Below are positions 27,001 through 32,622 of a DNA stretch of 64,000 bases, piece after piece. The notes under the pieces are model-generated. The model saw only the letters and a program-made list of their open reading frames with translations, was not told the DNA's origin and ran no database searches. The position numbers were made by a program, and so were the translations under genes. The DNA is from Dipylidium caninum (taxonomy: Eukaryota > Platyhelminthes > Cestoda > Cyclophyllidea > Dipylidiidae): the NCBI GenBank assembly GCA_017562135.1, contig QEYB01000850.1, forward strand, positions 62,001-126,000. The letters are read 5' to 3'. Numbering within the stretch: position 1 is the stretch's first letter; each line of letters starts with the position of its first letter.

Positions 27001-30000
27001 GAATCAAGGAGGGCTGGGCACAGACTGGTGAGTGGGATAGGCTGGAGACTCACCAATGATTAATAAATGGATGCAAAAGCGGGTTGATTGGTGACCAACA
27101 CATAGAGAGACAAATAGCAAAATAATGAATTCGCATGAGATGGAAACCACACAAATCTGAAACCGAAAGAAGATGGATTCAAGGTGTATGCTGAATGGAT
27201 AGACTCGCAAAGGATAGAGCAAGATGTGGAGGCAATGAAATGAAAAAGGACGCCTCAGTACACGAGGCATGAATAGATATATGCCGCACGATTAGGTTGG
27301 CGACAGATGAGCTTAGTGTGACGTTGACAAAAGGCACTATGTGGGAAGGATGGTTCAATGGACCGGATGTCAAGATGAACGTCATAGAGACGAATAGGGG
27401 ATAAGAAGAACGGTACTCTCAAAATGAATATGTGACAGTTGTGATGTGATTGGACGTTTGAACGTCGATGTGGATCTACGAAACACGTGGATAAATAGAT
27501 GGGCTACAGGGGAAATTTAGTGATGTTGAATAAAGTCAATTTGATACGAAATGGCAAAAGATGATTGCCATTGGATCCCAGAGCTGGATGCTTGGACTCA
27601 AAATGGGTATTTATGCGGAAGAGTGGAGGCAAATAATGGATTAATACCCACTACCTAACAAATTACTAATTTTTTTCCTATCGGTTATAAAGCATTAATA
27701 TAACAACGTTCTTCACCACTGCATATGGAAATTAATTAATTTACGATAGGTACGGAAAATTTGACTTCATTTAACAAGCATAGAGAAAAATACAAATTTC
27801 TTTCAATTAATCAACACACCTCGGGTTGCTTGACCTTGAGGAAGGCAGCTAATGAGCGGAGAACTTCATCAACGTTCCCAGCGCTTCGCAATTCCATCAT
27901 ATTCTTCACCAAATCAGCATTCCGTTTCGGTTTTAATTTTACAAAAGGTAACCAATTGGCGGGTTTTTTCATTGCCCGATTAGGGGAATCAAATCCCCAG
28001 TGTTCCGATCCAGACTGAAACATCATTAAGGAAATATTCATTTCTTCTGGTGCCATAGTAATATTTCAAAAATACTCCTACCGATAAGTGAAATAATTAA
28101 TTTCAATGTGACACAAAATGCCTAATGCAAGGAGATTCGCCGTTTTACGTGTCTACTTTTGACGACAAACTTTTGTTCCACTTACAATGAAGACCAATTA
28201 AAAGAAATAATAGAGTATTGTCGACCAAACAGTCCATGCTAAAGTTTAGAGTTGAGTATAAAAGGTGTATCACGGCCAAATCGCTTCAAACGTCCAAAAT
28301 TCATTTTGTTTCACTTTGCTAACTCACCGACGTTGCATCGTACATCTTGAAAGTACGCATTTCCTGTTGTTCCAAGAAAAGTCTTCTAAAATTCCTATTA
28401 ATTACAGCAAACAATTCCATTTCATCTCCGGCTGAACGAATTGTTTGGGTATTCTAAAGGCACAGAATAAATAAATGAGTTTATTAGGAAATTTTCCCCT
28501 CTGACTTAATCACTCATATCATTTTTACACTCACAATGTCAATGCCATAGGTCCTGACGAAAATAGCTAGGTGCGGTCGAATGCTAGCCAGATCATTGGT
28601 GTGTAGAGGTAGGCCGTGATAACGCTCGTTAATAACCAAACCACCTCCGCTCGCCGCGTACTGGACATTTGTCGTAGTAGGGGGCAAGGGAATCCCCGCT
28701 CCACCCAGTTGGGCAATAAAGATTCCGGGCGGTTGGGGTGCGTGTTCAGAGAATCGAAAAACTTGGTCAATAACGCTCAACTCCGTACCCGTAACCGCAG
28801 CGGGGCCGGGTTTCTTGATTCGTTGTGGGGACGTTGTTGGAGACGGTCCAACCCCGCCGGATGTTAAGGCTAAACCTGGTGTTGTGGCAGTCGCCGTGGT
28901 TACAGACGTGACGACAGAAGATCGTGGCAGAGTAGAAGTTGGTGGAGCACCACCTTCCTGTGAACTATTCGTACCTCCAGTATTAGCGACAGACTCTTCC
29001 ACCCGTTGACTTACACCATCGTTACTCTCCGAATTACTGTGTTTCATACCAGAAGTGGCGCCAGCAGTTGCGGCTGCATCAGCGCCTGCTTCCTCAGTAT
29101 CCGTGTCTTTTTCATTTTCGGCAGTAGAAGTAACAGTTGTTGGAATAGCGGACACAGGGGTTTCCACCACAGTTTCAATGGGTTCACCGCCATCGTCACT
29201 AGTGCTACTGCTCAGGCCGTTGGCGATTGCCGCACGAACGGTTGCGGGACCCTTCTCCAAAACAAGATTTAGCATTTCTCGAATACCCCCATCTTCTTCA
29301 TACCGGGATAAGTGGAAAGGCTGTTTCTGTGTAACAAGGATGTAATAGAGACATTAACCAACCATTTGAGTATAGACTACGAAGGATCATTTATTCCCTA
29401 AACTCTCATCAACGTGTTTAATACTTTTTAGGGATGCGAAACATAAAAAGCAGTGTCGCGATATACTCAAGAGGACATATGGAGTATAATACGGTCTTTT
29501 AATTAACTGTGAAAAATTTTTCAGTAAAAAGTAGCGCCTACCTAAAAAGGCTGCTTCGGTTATGTGGTCGTGAATATATCAACTCCCTGATAATAATGGT
29601 ATTAATTAAATATGATAAAACAAAAATAATTTTATATTTTGTTATATACCTATATACAAATATAATTATTGTTATCACTATTCCGCCTTCCTCTGGGTAA
29701 TTCAAAAAGGGGCAGCAAAAATTTGTCTAATTACTAACGTCACTTAGTTTAGTCCTTTTTTACCATAAAAATGTCAAGTGCTTGACAAAATGACATAAAA
29801 CATAGAGTTGCCCCGTTATTAAACATATTAACGGTATTAACTCTATTAAAATAGCATTCAAGCCTTTTCATATGTTTTAAGTGTTTCTCTACGAATTATA
29901 CATTCTTTGTCCGGTAAAGATTAAAAGCACCTGTGAGAGTAACGTCTTTAGACTGTCTTGTGCCTCCCTTTAAAAGTTTGTTGTGTGGTCACCGACCACA

Positions 30001-31594
30001 ACCCCTATTACCCGAAAGAAGCCTTAAGTTGTAGGAATCAAAAAAGTGAGTAGATGGAGTGAGGACAAGGCTCTTGATAAATTGTCCTTACTCCTGATCG
30101 TTTCTTATTGATCTATCTGAAACCTTCAACGTTTTTTTTTCATCCTTAGAGTTATGCAATTCTATGCCACTTATGACTCAGACGAAAAGAGAATTACAAT
30201 AAAAGGTGGTTAAAGAATCCTCAGTTTGCATTCCTGAGACAGGTTCATACCAATTAAGGACATGTTAACCATGCGAATCGTCCTACTTAAAACGCTCTAG
30301 ATAACTCTGAGAGAACAGTGCAATGAATGAGTGATGTTGAAAGAAAAAATTACCTTAATACCCGAAAGTATTTAATAATACGTTTAATGGAGTCAGAAAC
30401 ATACAGTGTAATTAGATCAAGTGAATAATTCGGTCTGTGATGGTACTTAGCGTATTTTGCAGCTGGAGAAGCCCGAGAATCCAGTTAAAATTTGCTAAAT
30501 GTTGATGATCTTGCGCAGCTTGTGCCTTATGTACTACATTTTTAGAAAGTAATTTTGAGTATTTGACAACTATTTATTTCAAGCTACAGTTCGTCTGTAT
30601 TTAAGCTTTATACAAAATCACGCGTTTTGTTAATGTGCTTTTGATAAAGTAACGACAAAAAACTTGGAGTTTTGCACTTATCCAAGGACATAATTTTTTT
30701 ATATTTGTGCTATATGTATTCCGAGCTAGATGTTGCATTCGTAAATACTGACTCTAACATCAACGTACCGAGACATCCTGTTTTAAACCTTCACGGTGTC
30801 CATAAGGAAACCACTTGATGAGCTAAATTGAAGAAAAGCACCTTAGAGAAATTGTAAATTCCATCATTACATTAATAAGCTGTTTGAAATATGTCTGGGA
30901 TTGCAATTTAATGATAGTTGCTCTCCAATATATCAAAAAGTCATCGAATTCCACATTTTCCAAGCCTCTATCATTTCCTGCTAATAGAGCTTCGTCAGCA
31001 GGGGACAGGCGATGGGCTCGTGAACTGCATTCCAAATATTCTTCTGTGAGACGACTGTAAGGATATGGAAGTCAAGATGGAAGTTGTTTTACCTGAGTAT
31101 CATGAGGTAGTCCTGGTACACTTTTTCTACTTTCATAGTTTCCGAACAGTATCGTTTCCAGCGTAGCATAAGCAAATGCTTCGCGCTAACGATCTCGCTC
31201 ATTCTATCAAGAAAGTACTAGCGAATTGGTCTATAACACAAATGCATTACTTGAAGCAAAAGGTGAGGGATTGTAGAGGCATTGAATTCACCCCTCCTAC
31301 AAGTTTCTTGGTCAGCAACCATTTGGTCTGCCTGGACCACCAGTTCCATGGGGGAGGCGACCTGTAGAGTTCGCTGCAGAATCAACTTTCGCCTACGGCG
31401 AAAGTGTTCGGCATCTCGAGGAATATAAATGGAACTAATGTTTCAACATGATCATCCAGACAAGAGGTTTACCTCATTCCCTTCGAGGGAATACCATGGA
31501 TTATCTCATTTTCCTCAATCTGGGCTTTAAGATCTTGGAAATCGGTTTTGAGTCCATCTTCTTGAGCTTTCAGAAAATCTTCGTCCTCATCCAT
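1..31594 (-). CDS. Large CCDC162-like coiled-coil gene, 39 exons, 3' end outside window
   Basis: Whole-gene entry; the exons are listed separately. I chained 39 exons by locating acceptor and donor dinucleotides around open frames and requiring matching phase. They total 7,104 nt (2,368 codons) without a stop and the frame leaves the window at the left. The order is: an N-terminal region (exons 1-4) with ENEIIHGIPSK and IPRDAEHF motifs, a Ser/Thr/Gly-rich insert (exon 5), a long helix-rich middle (exons 6-33) including a NLWFIPH motif near residue 1440, and a C-terminal coiled coil (exons 34-39, about residues 2030-2368, rich in Glu, Lys, Arg, Leu heptads). This layout and several motifs agree with my memory of vertebrate CCDC162 (which I believe carries a DUF4549 region near the N-terminus). 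Its molecular role is poorly known. The start chosen is the ATG at 31594-31592, directly behind an acceptor CCAG. Nearly all junctions are GT-AG; one is GC-AG (exon 23). Introns larger than 300 bp contain no other gene except transposon remnants. Confidence 0.8.
124..219 (-). CDS. CCDC162-like gene, exon 39 (residues 2337-2368), coiled coil
   Basis: Phase 0 at both ends, acceptor ATATTCAG, strong donor TTG|GTGAGT. Encodes LKDKVEKRNIAERKAATEKQ and ends in MHIEKL. The donor shows that coding continues beyond the window's left edge; positions 1-123 are intron. Confidence 0.85.
296..466 (-). CDS. CCDC162-like gene, exon 38 (residues 2280-2336), coiled coil
   Basis: Phase 0 at both ends, acceptor GCTGCAG, donor GAG|GTCTCT. 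Encodes MNAIEDQRNVSKMQVNRLGM and EEMTKLRENLSSTHKELGDL. The ATG at the exon start is internal, not an initiator. Confidence 0.85.
1543..1691 (-). CDS. CCDC162-like gene, exon 37 (residues 2230-2279), coiled coil
   Basis: Acceptor TGGGAAG (weak pyrimidine tract), donor CAG|GTACTG, phase 0. Encodes ELAEKNLRLSREINNIYEKN and RLQQMVSRLKAMSTWKEN. Confidence 0.82.
2912..3175 (-). CDS. CCDC162-like gene, exon 36 (residues 2142-2230), coiled coil
   Basis: Acceptor TTGTCAG, donor CCG|GTAGGG, phase 1. Encodes AKLAENAEQASRAEAKVRDQ, FALSFEQKARIDEYRNHLHA and AAAEMERIKEK, a continuous charged helix. Confidence 0.88.
3376..3539 (-). CDS. CCDC162-like gene, exon 35 (residues 2087-2142), coiled coil
   Basis: Acceptor TCTTTTCAG, donor TCG|GTTAGT, phase 1. 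Encodes YAMYYENLLKNQHSLLYARE and LSLKEQLKQKELETEVNVQF, clear heptad-like coiled coil. Confidence 0.87.
3699..4116. repeat. Diverged tandem duplication of about 200-240 bp in an intron
   Basis: Two copies (3699-3902 and 3942-4116) share, in order, ACTGTCTT.TTGTGTCGTTTCC, AAGTTTGTGCC.AAG.AAC and CCATTATGCTTA. Copies are offset by about 214-243 bp and differ by many substitutions. It lies in the 1.3-kb intron between exons 35 and 34 of the CCDC162-like gene. Confidence 0.7.
4855..5039 (-). CDS. CCDC162-like gene, exon 34 (residues 2026-2087)
   Basis: Acceptor TTTAACAG, donor AAA|GTACGT, phase 2. Encodes RPALVDEFLENLMDGAREDM and VIQNVAIGVMRMQREAYE. The intron upstream (5040-6334) carries a degenerate mariner. 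Confidence 0.88.
5600..6110 (+). mobile_element. Degenerate mariner transposase remnant
   Basis: Plus-strand frames interrupted by stops and frameshifts recover mariner motifs in order: RIVTEDEK (family TGDEKW block with the first catalytic Asp), GIIHDDLVELGPT, EQLEKIYEEFKKD, LQHGNARCHAEK (family HDNARPH; the second catalytic Asp is Gly here), then in another frame PLYSPHLGPSDSHLSKSLQ (third catalytic region). No terminal inverted repeats were found. Inactive; lies antisense in the intron between exons 34 and 33. Confidence 0.8.
6335..6472 (-). CDS. CCDC162-like gene, exon 33 (residues 1980-2025)
   Basis: Phase 0 at both ends, acceptor CTCCTTCAG, donor CCG|GTAAGT. Encodes LVKLIEAFENYMIGDIRKIL and VIKERNREEGNLPLDLWKKP. 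Confidence 0.88.
6576..6729 (-). CDS. CCDC162-like gene, exon 32 (residues 1928-1979)
   Basis: Acceptor ATCCTCTCAG, donor CAG|GTATTT, phase 0. The frame consistent with neighbours reads VYRRERLFPLLRSLSIQYKQ and ETDVQISPKGIPEMVLLQRQ. Longer open frames in other registers here are shadows. Confidence 0.85.
6831..6990. repeat. Purine-rich GAGGA/GAGGAT tract
   Basis: About 160 bp of almost pure G and A on the plus strand, built from GAGGAG, GAGGAT and GAGCCGAG variants. A smaller GGAGGA run lies at 6474-6515. The transcribed (minus) sense of the host gene is therefore pyrimidine-rich. Long open frames across it are artefacts of composition. Confidence 0.85.
7998..8166 (-). CDS. CCDC162-like gene, exon 31 (residues 1872-1928)
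   Basis: Acceptor TTCTGTACAG, donor TAT|GTGAGT, phase 2. Encodes KKLSIVETPMAAYALIKKYI and LMKREWGKRRLGLESIDTPP. The upstream intron (8167-9824) carries a mariner element. Confidence 0.88.
8286..9785 (+). mobile_element. Mariner-type element with matching terminal inverted repeats
   Basis: The 5' end (8286-8307) and the reverse complement of the 3' end (9764-9785) are identical over 22 bp, including TTGGAAACTATGAAACGA. Just inside the 3' end the plus strand reads QKDIFDLPNRW, stop, KVVDGSGNYF, the typical C-terminus of mariner transposases. Most of the transposase is degraded. At 1.5 kb it is slightly longer than the usual 1.2-1.3 kb, suggesting an internal insertion. No clean TA duplication is visible. 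It sits antisense in the intron between exons 31 and 30. Confidence 0.82.
9825..10186 (-). CDS. CCDC162-like gene, exon 30 (residues 1751-1872), Gly/Ala repeat
   Basis: Acceptor TTCCACAG, donor CCA|GTATGA, phase 1. Starts with VHGELLSIVLALEDVLEVGD and EEYENLHYLLGRRFRNKRKE, then a GC-rich low-complexity stretch (about 9890-9995) coding for runs of Gly, Ala and Thr, then a Glu-rich tail. The repeat is local GC enrichment unlike neighbouring exons. Confidence 0.82.
10355..10596 (-). CDS. CCDC162-like gene, exon 29 (residues 1671-1751)
   Basis: Acceptor GTGGTTAG, donor CAA|GTAAGC, phase 2. Encodes ELVDGSRFPLAEMSNRCQPS and RWTRIEYNIRLCLAGLRHVD. A second open minus frame over 10293-10490 also looks protein-like but does not match the phase of exon 30. 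Confidence 0.8.
11513..11569 (+). mobile_element. Mariner transposase C-terminal remnant
   Basis: Plus-strand DLRKLCQGIADANGNYFE followed by a stop, preceded by EGIY in frame, matches the ending of mariner transposases. No inverted repeats identified around it. Lies in the intron between exons 29 and 28. Confidence 0.55.
11770..11948 (-). CDS. CCDC162-like gene, exon 28 (residues 1611-1670)
   Basis: Acceptor CCTTCCAG, donor CGG|GTATGA, phase 0. Encodes ELREIQTQINLLPDPQDPDQ and YMFLLLDVCLSSVLSETFL. Confidence 0.85.
12057..12098 (-). CDS. CCDC162-like gene, exon 27 (42-nt exon, residues 1597-1611)
   Basis: Short exon with acceptor CTTTTTAG and strong donor TAG|GTGAGT. Encodes EISSFDGGPMSNL. 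Phase agrees with both neighbours, which is why it is accepted despite its size. Confidence 0.78.
   Translation of the reverse strand, partial: RRLALSMEVPCQI
13212..13464 (-). CDS. CCDC162-like gene, exon 26 (residues 1513-1597)
   Basis: Acceptor GTAATTAG, donor TTG|GTGGGT, phase 1. Encodes VESRVPFSFCQTVKTLVHSY and an Ala-rich stretch. An open plus-strand frame here (13226-13468) is a shadow. Confidence 0.82.
13795..14143 (-). CDS. CCDC162-like gene, exon 25 (residues 1396-1512)
   Basis: Acceptor CCGATTAG, donor GAA|GTAGGT, phase 0. Encodes EEFFTIGTMYEKKGADDD, VLSLDGTRFCNLWFIPHFLE and HDIVHYLVAFARLG. These motifs match my memory of vertebrate CCDC162 best and are the main basis for the family call. 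Confidence 0.88.
14819..14941 (-). CDS. CCDC162-like gene, exon 24 (residues 1355-1396)
   Basis: Acceptor GTCTGTAG, donor ATG|GTGAGT, phase 2. Encodes NLISQFCDDYSRRAQQTALR and LYTSLLTILRKVPNI. Joins exon 25 directly in frame. Confidence 0.85.
15017..15126 (-). CDS. CCDC162-like gene, exon 23 (residues 1319-1355), GC donor
   Basis: Encodes a basic segment TACRDRVMNLFAKKTETTAK then SEKLKR. The only splice site giving the phase needed by exon 24 is the non-canonical but consensus donor AAAAG|GCAAGT, so this is read as a GC-AG intron (14942-15016, 75 bp). Confidence 0.7.
16327..16486 (-). CDS. CCDC162-like gene, exon 22 (residues 1265-1318)
   Basis: Acceptor TTCGTGTAAG behind a pyrimidine tract, donor AAG|GTGAGG, phase 0. 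Encodes KGRTSEQEGTSLAEYTG and PYMEFHPEAFFSIQLEK. The 1.9-kb intron upstream (16487-18420) shows nothing I can assign. Confidence 0.8.
18421..18563 (-). CDS. CCDC162-like gene, exon 21 (residues 1218-1265)
   Basis: Acceptor TGTTGTAG, donor GAA|GTATGT, phase 2. Encodes LCDERGVENLLVILKTQL and AFNAMPSFYNSSLSGRM. Confidence 0.85.
18725..18818 (-). CDS. CCDC162-like gene, exon 20 (residues 1186-1217)
   Basis: Acceptor ATACTGTAG, donor GAG|GTAATG, phase 0. Encodes IPSALPLAIHELDETHVGKF followed by SFRGKVTIAE. Confidence 0.8.
19246..19610 (-). CDS. CCDC162-like gene, exon 19 (residues 1065-1186)
   Basis: Acceptor CCTTGCAG, donor TAA|GTATGT, phase 2. Encodes LFAGSYVEDAKQMSNLL, LLNHLGQMLDIVVLRHRLIT and IEMGYDEFHLFLRPLQFEAA, one of the clearest exons of the gene. 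Confidence 0.88.
19750..19978 (-). CDS. CCDC162-like gene, exon 18 (residues 988-1064)
   Basis: Acceptor TCTCTTTAG, donor GAT|GTGAGT, phase 0. Encodes PVLMPCYLLELQPSLAMAAN and FYEVLQTEVLNMEPPGLSY. Confidence 0.85.
20018..20100 (-). CDS. CCDC162-like gene, exon 17 (residues 961-988)
   Basis: Acceptor CTAAGCAG, weak donor CAA|GTTTGT, phase 2, 39-bp intron to exon 18. Encodes LGPQMFTFDVCEHATDKRIS. The frame runs on into the intron, so the donor is the least certain point. Confidence 0.7.
22081..22281 (-). CDS. CCDC162-like gene, exon 16 (residues 894-960)
   Basis: Phase 0 at both ends, acceptor TTAATTAG, donor CAG|GTGAGT. Encodes MNVYMEAYQHVCSRESRRRL and YRYESAILRLKTAVMKHC, helix-rich. Confidence 0.85.
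22362..22475 (-). CDS. CCDC162-like gene, exon 15 (residues 856-893)
   Basis: Phase 0 at both ends, acceptor ATTTTAG, donor GAG|GTGAAA. Encodes NIADYAHREVDRFGVLYDLW. 60-bp intron to exon 14. Confidence 0.85.
22536..22638 (-). CDS. CCDC162-like gene, exon 14 (residues 821-855)
   Basis: Acceptor ATTCTAG, donor GAG|GTGAGT, phase 0. Encodes ELERDLMLMATHFIQKDTAM and a basic tail. 73-bp intron to exon 13. Confidence 0.85.
22712..22849 (-). CDS. CCDC162-like gene, exon 13 (residues 775-821)
   Basis: Acceptor AAACGCAG, donor TAA|GTGAGT, phase 2. Encodes SEFMQFAEVENHDDFYYHKD and RDQTGCWIVYDCAVEDF, a conserved-looking segment. Confidence 0.8.
23270..23374 (-). CDS. CCDC162-like gene, exon 12 (residues 740-775)
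   Basis: Acceptor TCATAG, donor CAG|GTGACC, phase 2. Encodes GPELYGHQGGGNNLVGHAYL then FSTPRDF. The intron on its 5' side (23375-24940) contains a mariner element. Confidence 0.8.
23517..24703 (+). mobile_element. Mariner-type element, same terminal repeat family as 8286-9785
   Basis: Ends 23517-23538 and 24682-24703 are inverted repeats differing at two positions and share the same core as the element at 8286. Length 1,187 bp is typical of mariner. Plus strand 24135-24536 encodes a transposase fragment with VILLHDNAHKASISLEKL and SSDISPADYYLFRN; both Asp residues of this part are present, but the spacing between them is 32 residues rather than the usual 34, and upstream parts are frameshifted. 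Inactive. It lies antisense in the intron between exons 12 and 11. Confidence 0.88.
24941..25035 (-). CDS. CCDC162-like gene, exon 11 (residues 709-740)
   Basis: Acceptor CTTTTTTAG, donor AGT|GTGAGC, phase 2. The frame read is CLSVLNYFRSIERTLTISDQ; a different, longer open frame over 24822-25058 does not fit the phases of its neighbours and is treated as a shadow. Confidence 0.75.
25377..25554 (-). CDS. CCDC162-like gene, exon 10 (residues 649-708)
   Basis: Acceptor TATATAG, donor ACG|GTGAGA, phase 0. Encodes STYDFNNAMQMLGLDESSDA and LSFLHLRHLKIRDVQR. Confidence 0.8.
25710..25855 (-). CDS. CCDC162-like gene, exon 9 (residues 601-649)
   Basis: Acceptor TCCTTTAG, donor CGA|GTAAGT, phase 2. 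Encodes EALRHHAMLVQHPPIVHAAS and SEIFRKVFSSPDLYN, strongly protein-like in only this frame. Confidence 0.8.
26259..26905. repeat. Diverged direct duplication (about 150 bp, 497 bp apart)
   Basis: Segment 26259-26420 and segment 26756-26905 align from CACATTTAAG through TTTTGTCTT.. AATT, GTATGT.TAC, and AGCCG.ACATGTG to GAGA..CGGA. They are separated by a constant offset of about 497 bp. They lie in the 2-kb intron between exons 9 and 8. Confidence 0.6.
26850..27640. repeat. G/A-skewed, GATGG-rich tract
   Basis: The plus strand is rich in GGATGG, GAATGGA, GAGATGG and AATGGAT words and poor in C, unlike adjacent intron. This produces several long minus-strand open frames (26792-27385) that look like low-complexity Ser/His/Pro artefacts. 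It could be a decayed minisatellite. Confidence 0.45.
27820..28046 (-). CDS. CCDC162-like gene, exon 8 (residues 525-600)
   Basis: Acceptor CACCAG, donor GAG|GTGTGT, phase 0. Encodes MFQSGSEHWGFDSPN and KPANWLPFVKLKPKRNADLV. The next intron (25856-27819) holds the direct duplication and the purine-rich tract listed separately. Confidence 0.8.
28082..28121 (-). CDS. CCDC162-like gene, exon 7 (40-nt exon, residues 512-525)
   Basis: Very short exon, acceptor GCATTAG, donor TCG|GTAGGA, encoding AFCVTLKLIISLI. It is supported mainly by phase: exon 6 ends in phase 0 and exon 8 needs a phase-1 partner, and this exon supplies both. A 35-bp intron follows. Confidence 0.65.
28328..28453 (-). CDS. CCDC162-like gene, exon 6 (residues 470-511)
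   Basis: Phase 0 at both ends; acceptor CCTTTAG, donor TCG|GTGAGT. Encodes NTQTIRSAGDEMELFAVI and FRRLFLEQQEMRTFKMYD, an amphipathic helix-like segment. Confidence 0.8.
28535..29326 (-). CDS. CCDC162-like gene, exon 5 (residues 206-469), Ser/Thr/Gly-rich insert
   Basis: Largest exon, 264 codons, phase 0 at both ends (acceptor TTACACAG, donor ATT|GTGAGT). Starts with KQPFHLSRYEEDGG and ends with RPHLAIFVRTYGIDI, both conserved-looking. In between lies a roughly 140-residue low-complexity stretch dominated by Ser, Thr, Gly, Ala, Pro and acidic residues, probably disordered and lineage-specific. Frames on the other strand here are shadows. Confidence 0.85.
30871..31054 (-). CDS. CCDC162-like gene, exon 4 (residues 144-205)
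   Basis: Acceptor CTTACAG, donor AAT|GTAATG, phase 0. Encodes RLTEEYLECSSRAHRLSP and FDDFLIYWRATIIKLQSQ. The following intron (29327-30870, 1.54 kb) shows no gene. Confidence 0.8.
31093..31217 (-). CDS. CCDC162-like gene, exon 3 (residues 102-144)
   Basis: Acceptor GCTAG, donor CAG|GTAAAA, phase 2. Encodes FLDRMSEIVSAKHLLMLRWK, joining the LLLQ end of exon 2 in frame. Next intron is 38 bp. Confidence 0.8.
31251..31434 (-). CDS. CCDC162-like gene, exon 2 (residues 41-102)
   Basis: Acceptor ATTAG, donor CAA|GTAATG, phase 0. Encodes IPRDAEHFRRRRKLILQ and ends in IPHLLLQ, among the segments most like CCDC162 proteins. Followed by a 33-bp intron. Confidence 0.8.
31473..31594 (-). CDS. CCDC162-like gene, exon 1 (residues 1-41)
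   Basis: Begins with ATG immediately after CTTGCCAG, so the start codon lies at a splice acceptor. Acidic start MDEDEDFLKAQEDG, then IEENEIIHGIPSKGM. Donor AG|GTAAAC, phase 2, followed by a 38-bp intron. The same frame is open upstream to 31882, so a longer first exon is possible but less likely given the pyrimidine-rich stretch before the acceptor. Confidence 0.75.
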
Positions 31595-32622
31595 CTGGCA
31601 AGAAATAAAGTAAAAGTGAGAGGCAAAAATGAGCGTATTTGACAAATTAAATTTAATTTGGTGATCGAGATAGATTGTTGATACTAATTTAAGCGTAAAA
31701 AAGTCTGCTAGCCTCCACAGAATTTTCTCCAGATTGACAAAAAAGAGTAACCAGACATCGGCCTCATGTAATAGCTGGTAAGCACTTTGAGGTGCTGTTT
31801 CTTGAGGGAAAACAAAGTGCAAGAAAACTTTAATCAACTTATTAGTCAGTTGTAGGATATATATGGAGGTGCGCAAAGTCAATAATCGCTATCCACAACT
31901 TTTGGATCCTAGGTACGTCTCTAAAGTTTACTCATTATTTGGCAAACAGAGAGTTGAGTTAAGTTGCTTGTTATGAGCAGTTAGACAAAAACGTAAGGTC
32001 TTATTTTACGTTGTCATAAAATATCCCACGCGGCTTTTTTTTCATTTATGAAGTTTAGAAAAGGCTAAATAATCTAGCAGTAAGTGCTTTTTAATGACAC
32101 TATTTTAAAAACATGTTAAAACGAAAGGTCCGTGAAATAGTTTGCTGCCCTAGCGGATTTTTTACAATTGTACTTAGGTATCACTGAAGGACGCCAGTTC
32201 AAATGCTTACAGAAGGGTTGCTACGTTATAAGCACATTATAACTAAATAGGAAATATTGCTAAATCTTGTATACGAATTTTATGTTAATGACAAGCGCTT
32301 CTATAATAGGTAACTTGTATTAATTACATGCCCGGAACTCTGTTTTCACTTAATCATCTATACGTATATGTAATTTGCGGGACTATCTGACGCAAGTCCA
32401 TTTACTTATAATACCCACTTACAGACGCATGATAAATTTTTTCAGCTCAGTTGTATTTAGCTCATGGACACTTTTAAATACTCACCATGCTCCTACTTTA
32501 CGGTTTGTTTAAATCATTCCTATCTAATTTCGTATTTTCAACTACCCTCACCCGTTTGTTGGCCGGCTGTTGTCTTGCTATTCTATTGCCTCAGATTTAC
32601 TGCTTTAGCTACCGGCCCACAG
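31595..32622. promoter_or_regulatory. Head-to-head spacer between the CCDC162-like and LEM genes
   Basis: The two genes are transcribed away from each other with 1,028 bp between their proposed start codons. The stretch must hold both promoters and any 5' leader. No TATA or initiator element stands out. The minus frame of the upstream gene stays open to 31882. Confidence 0.35.
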
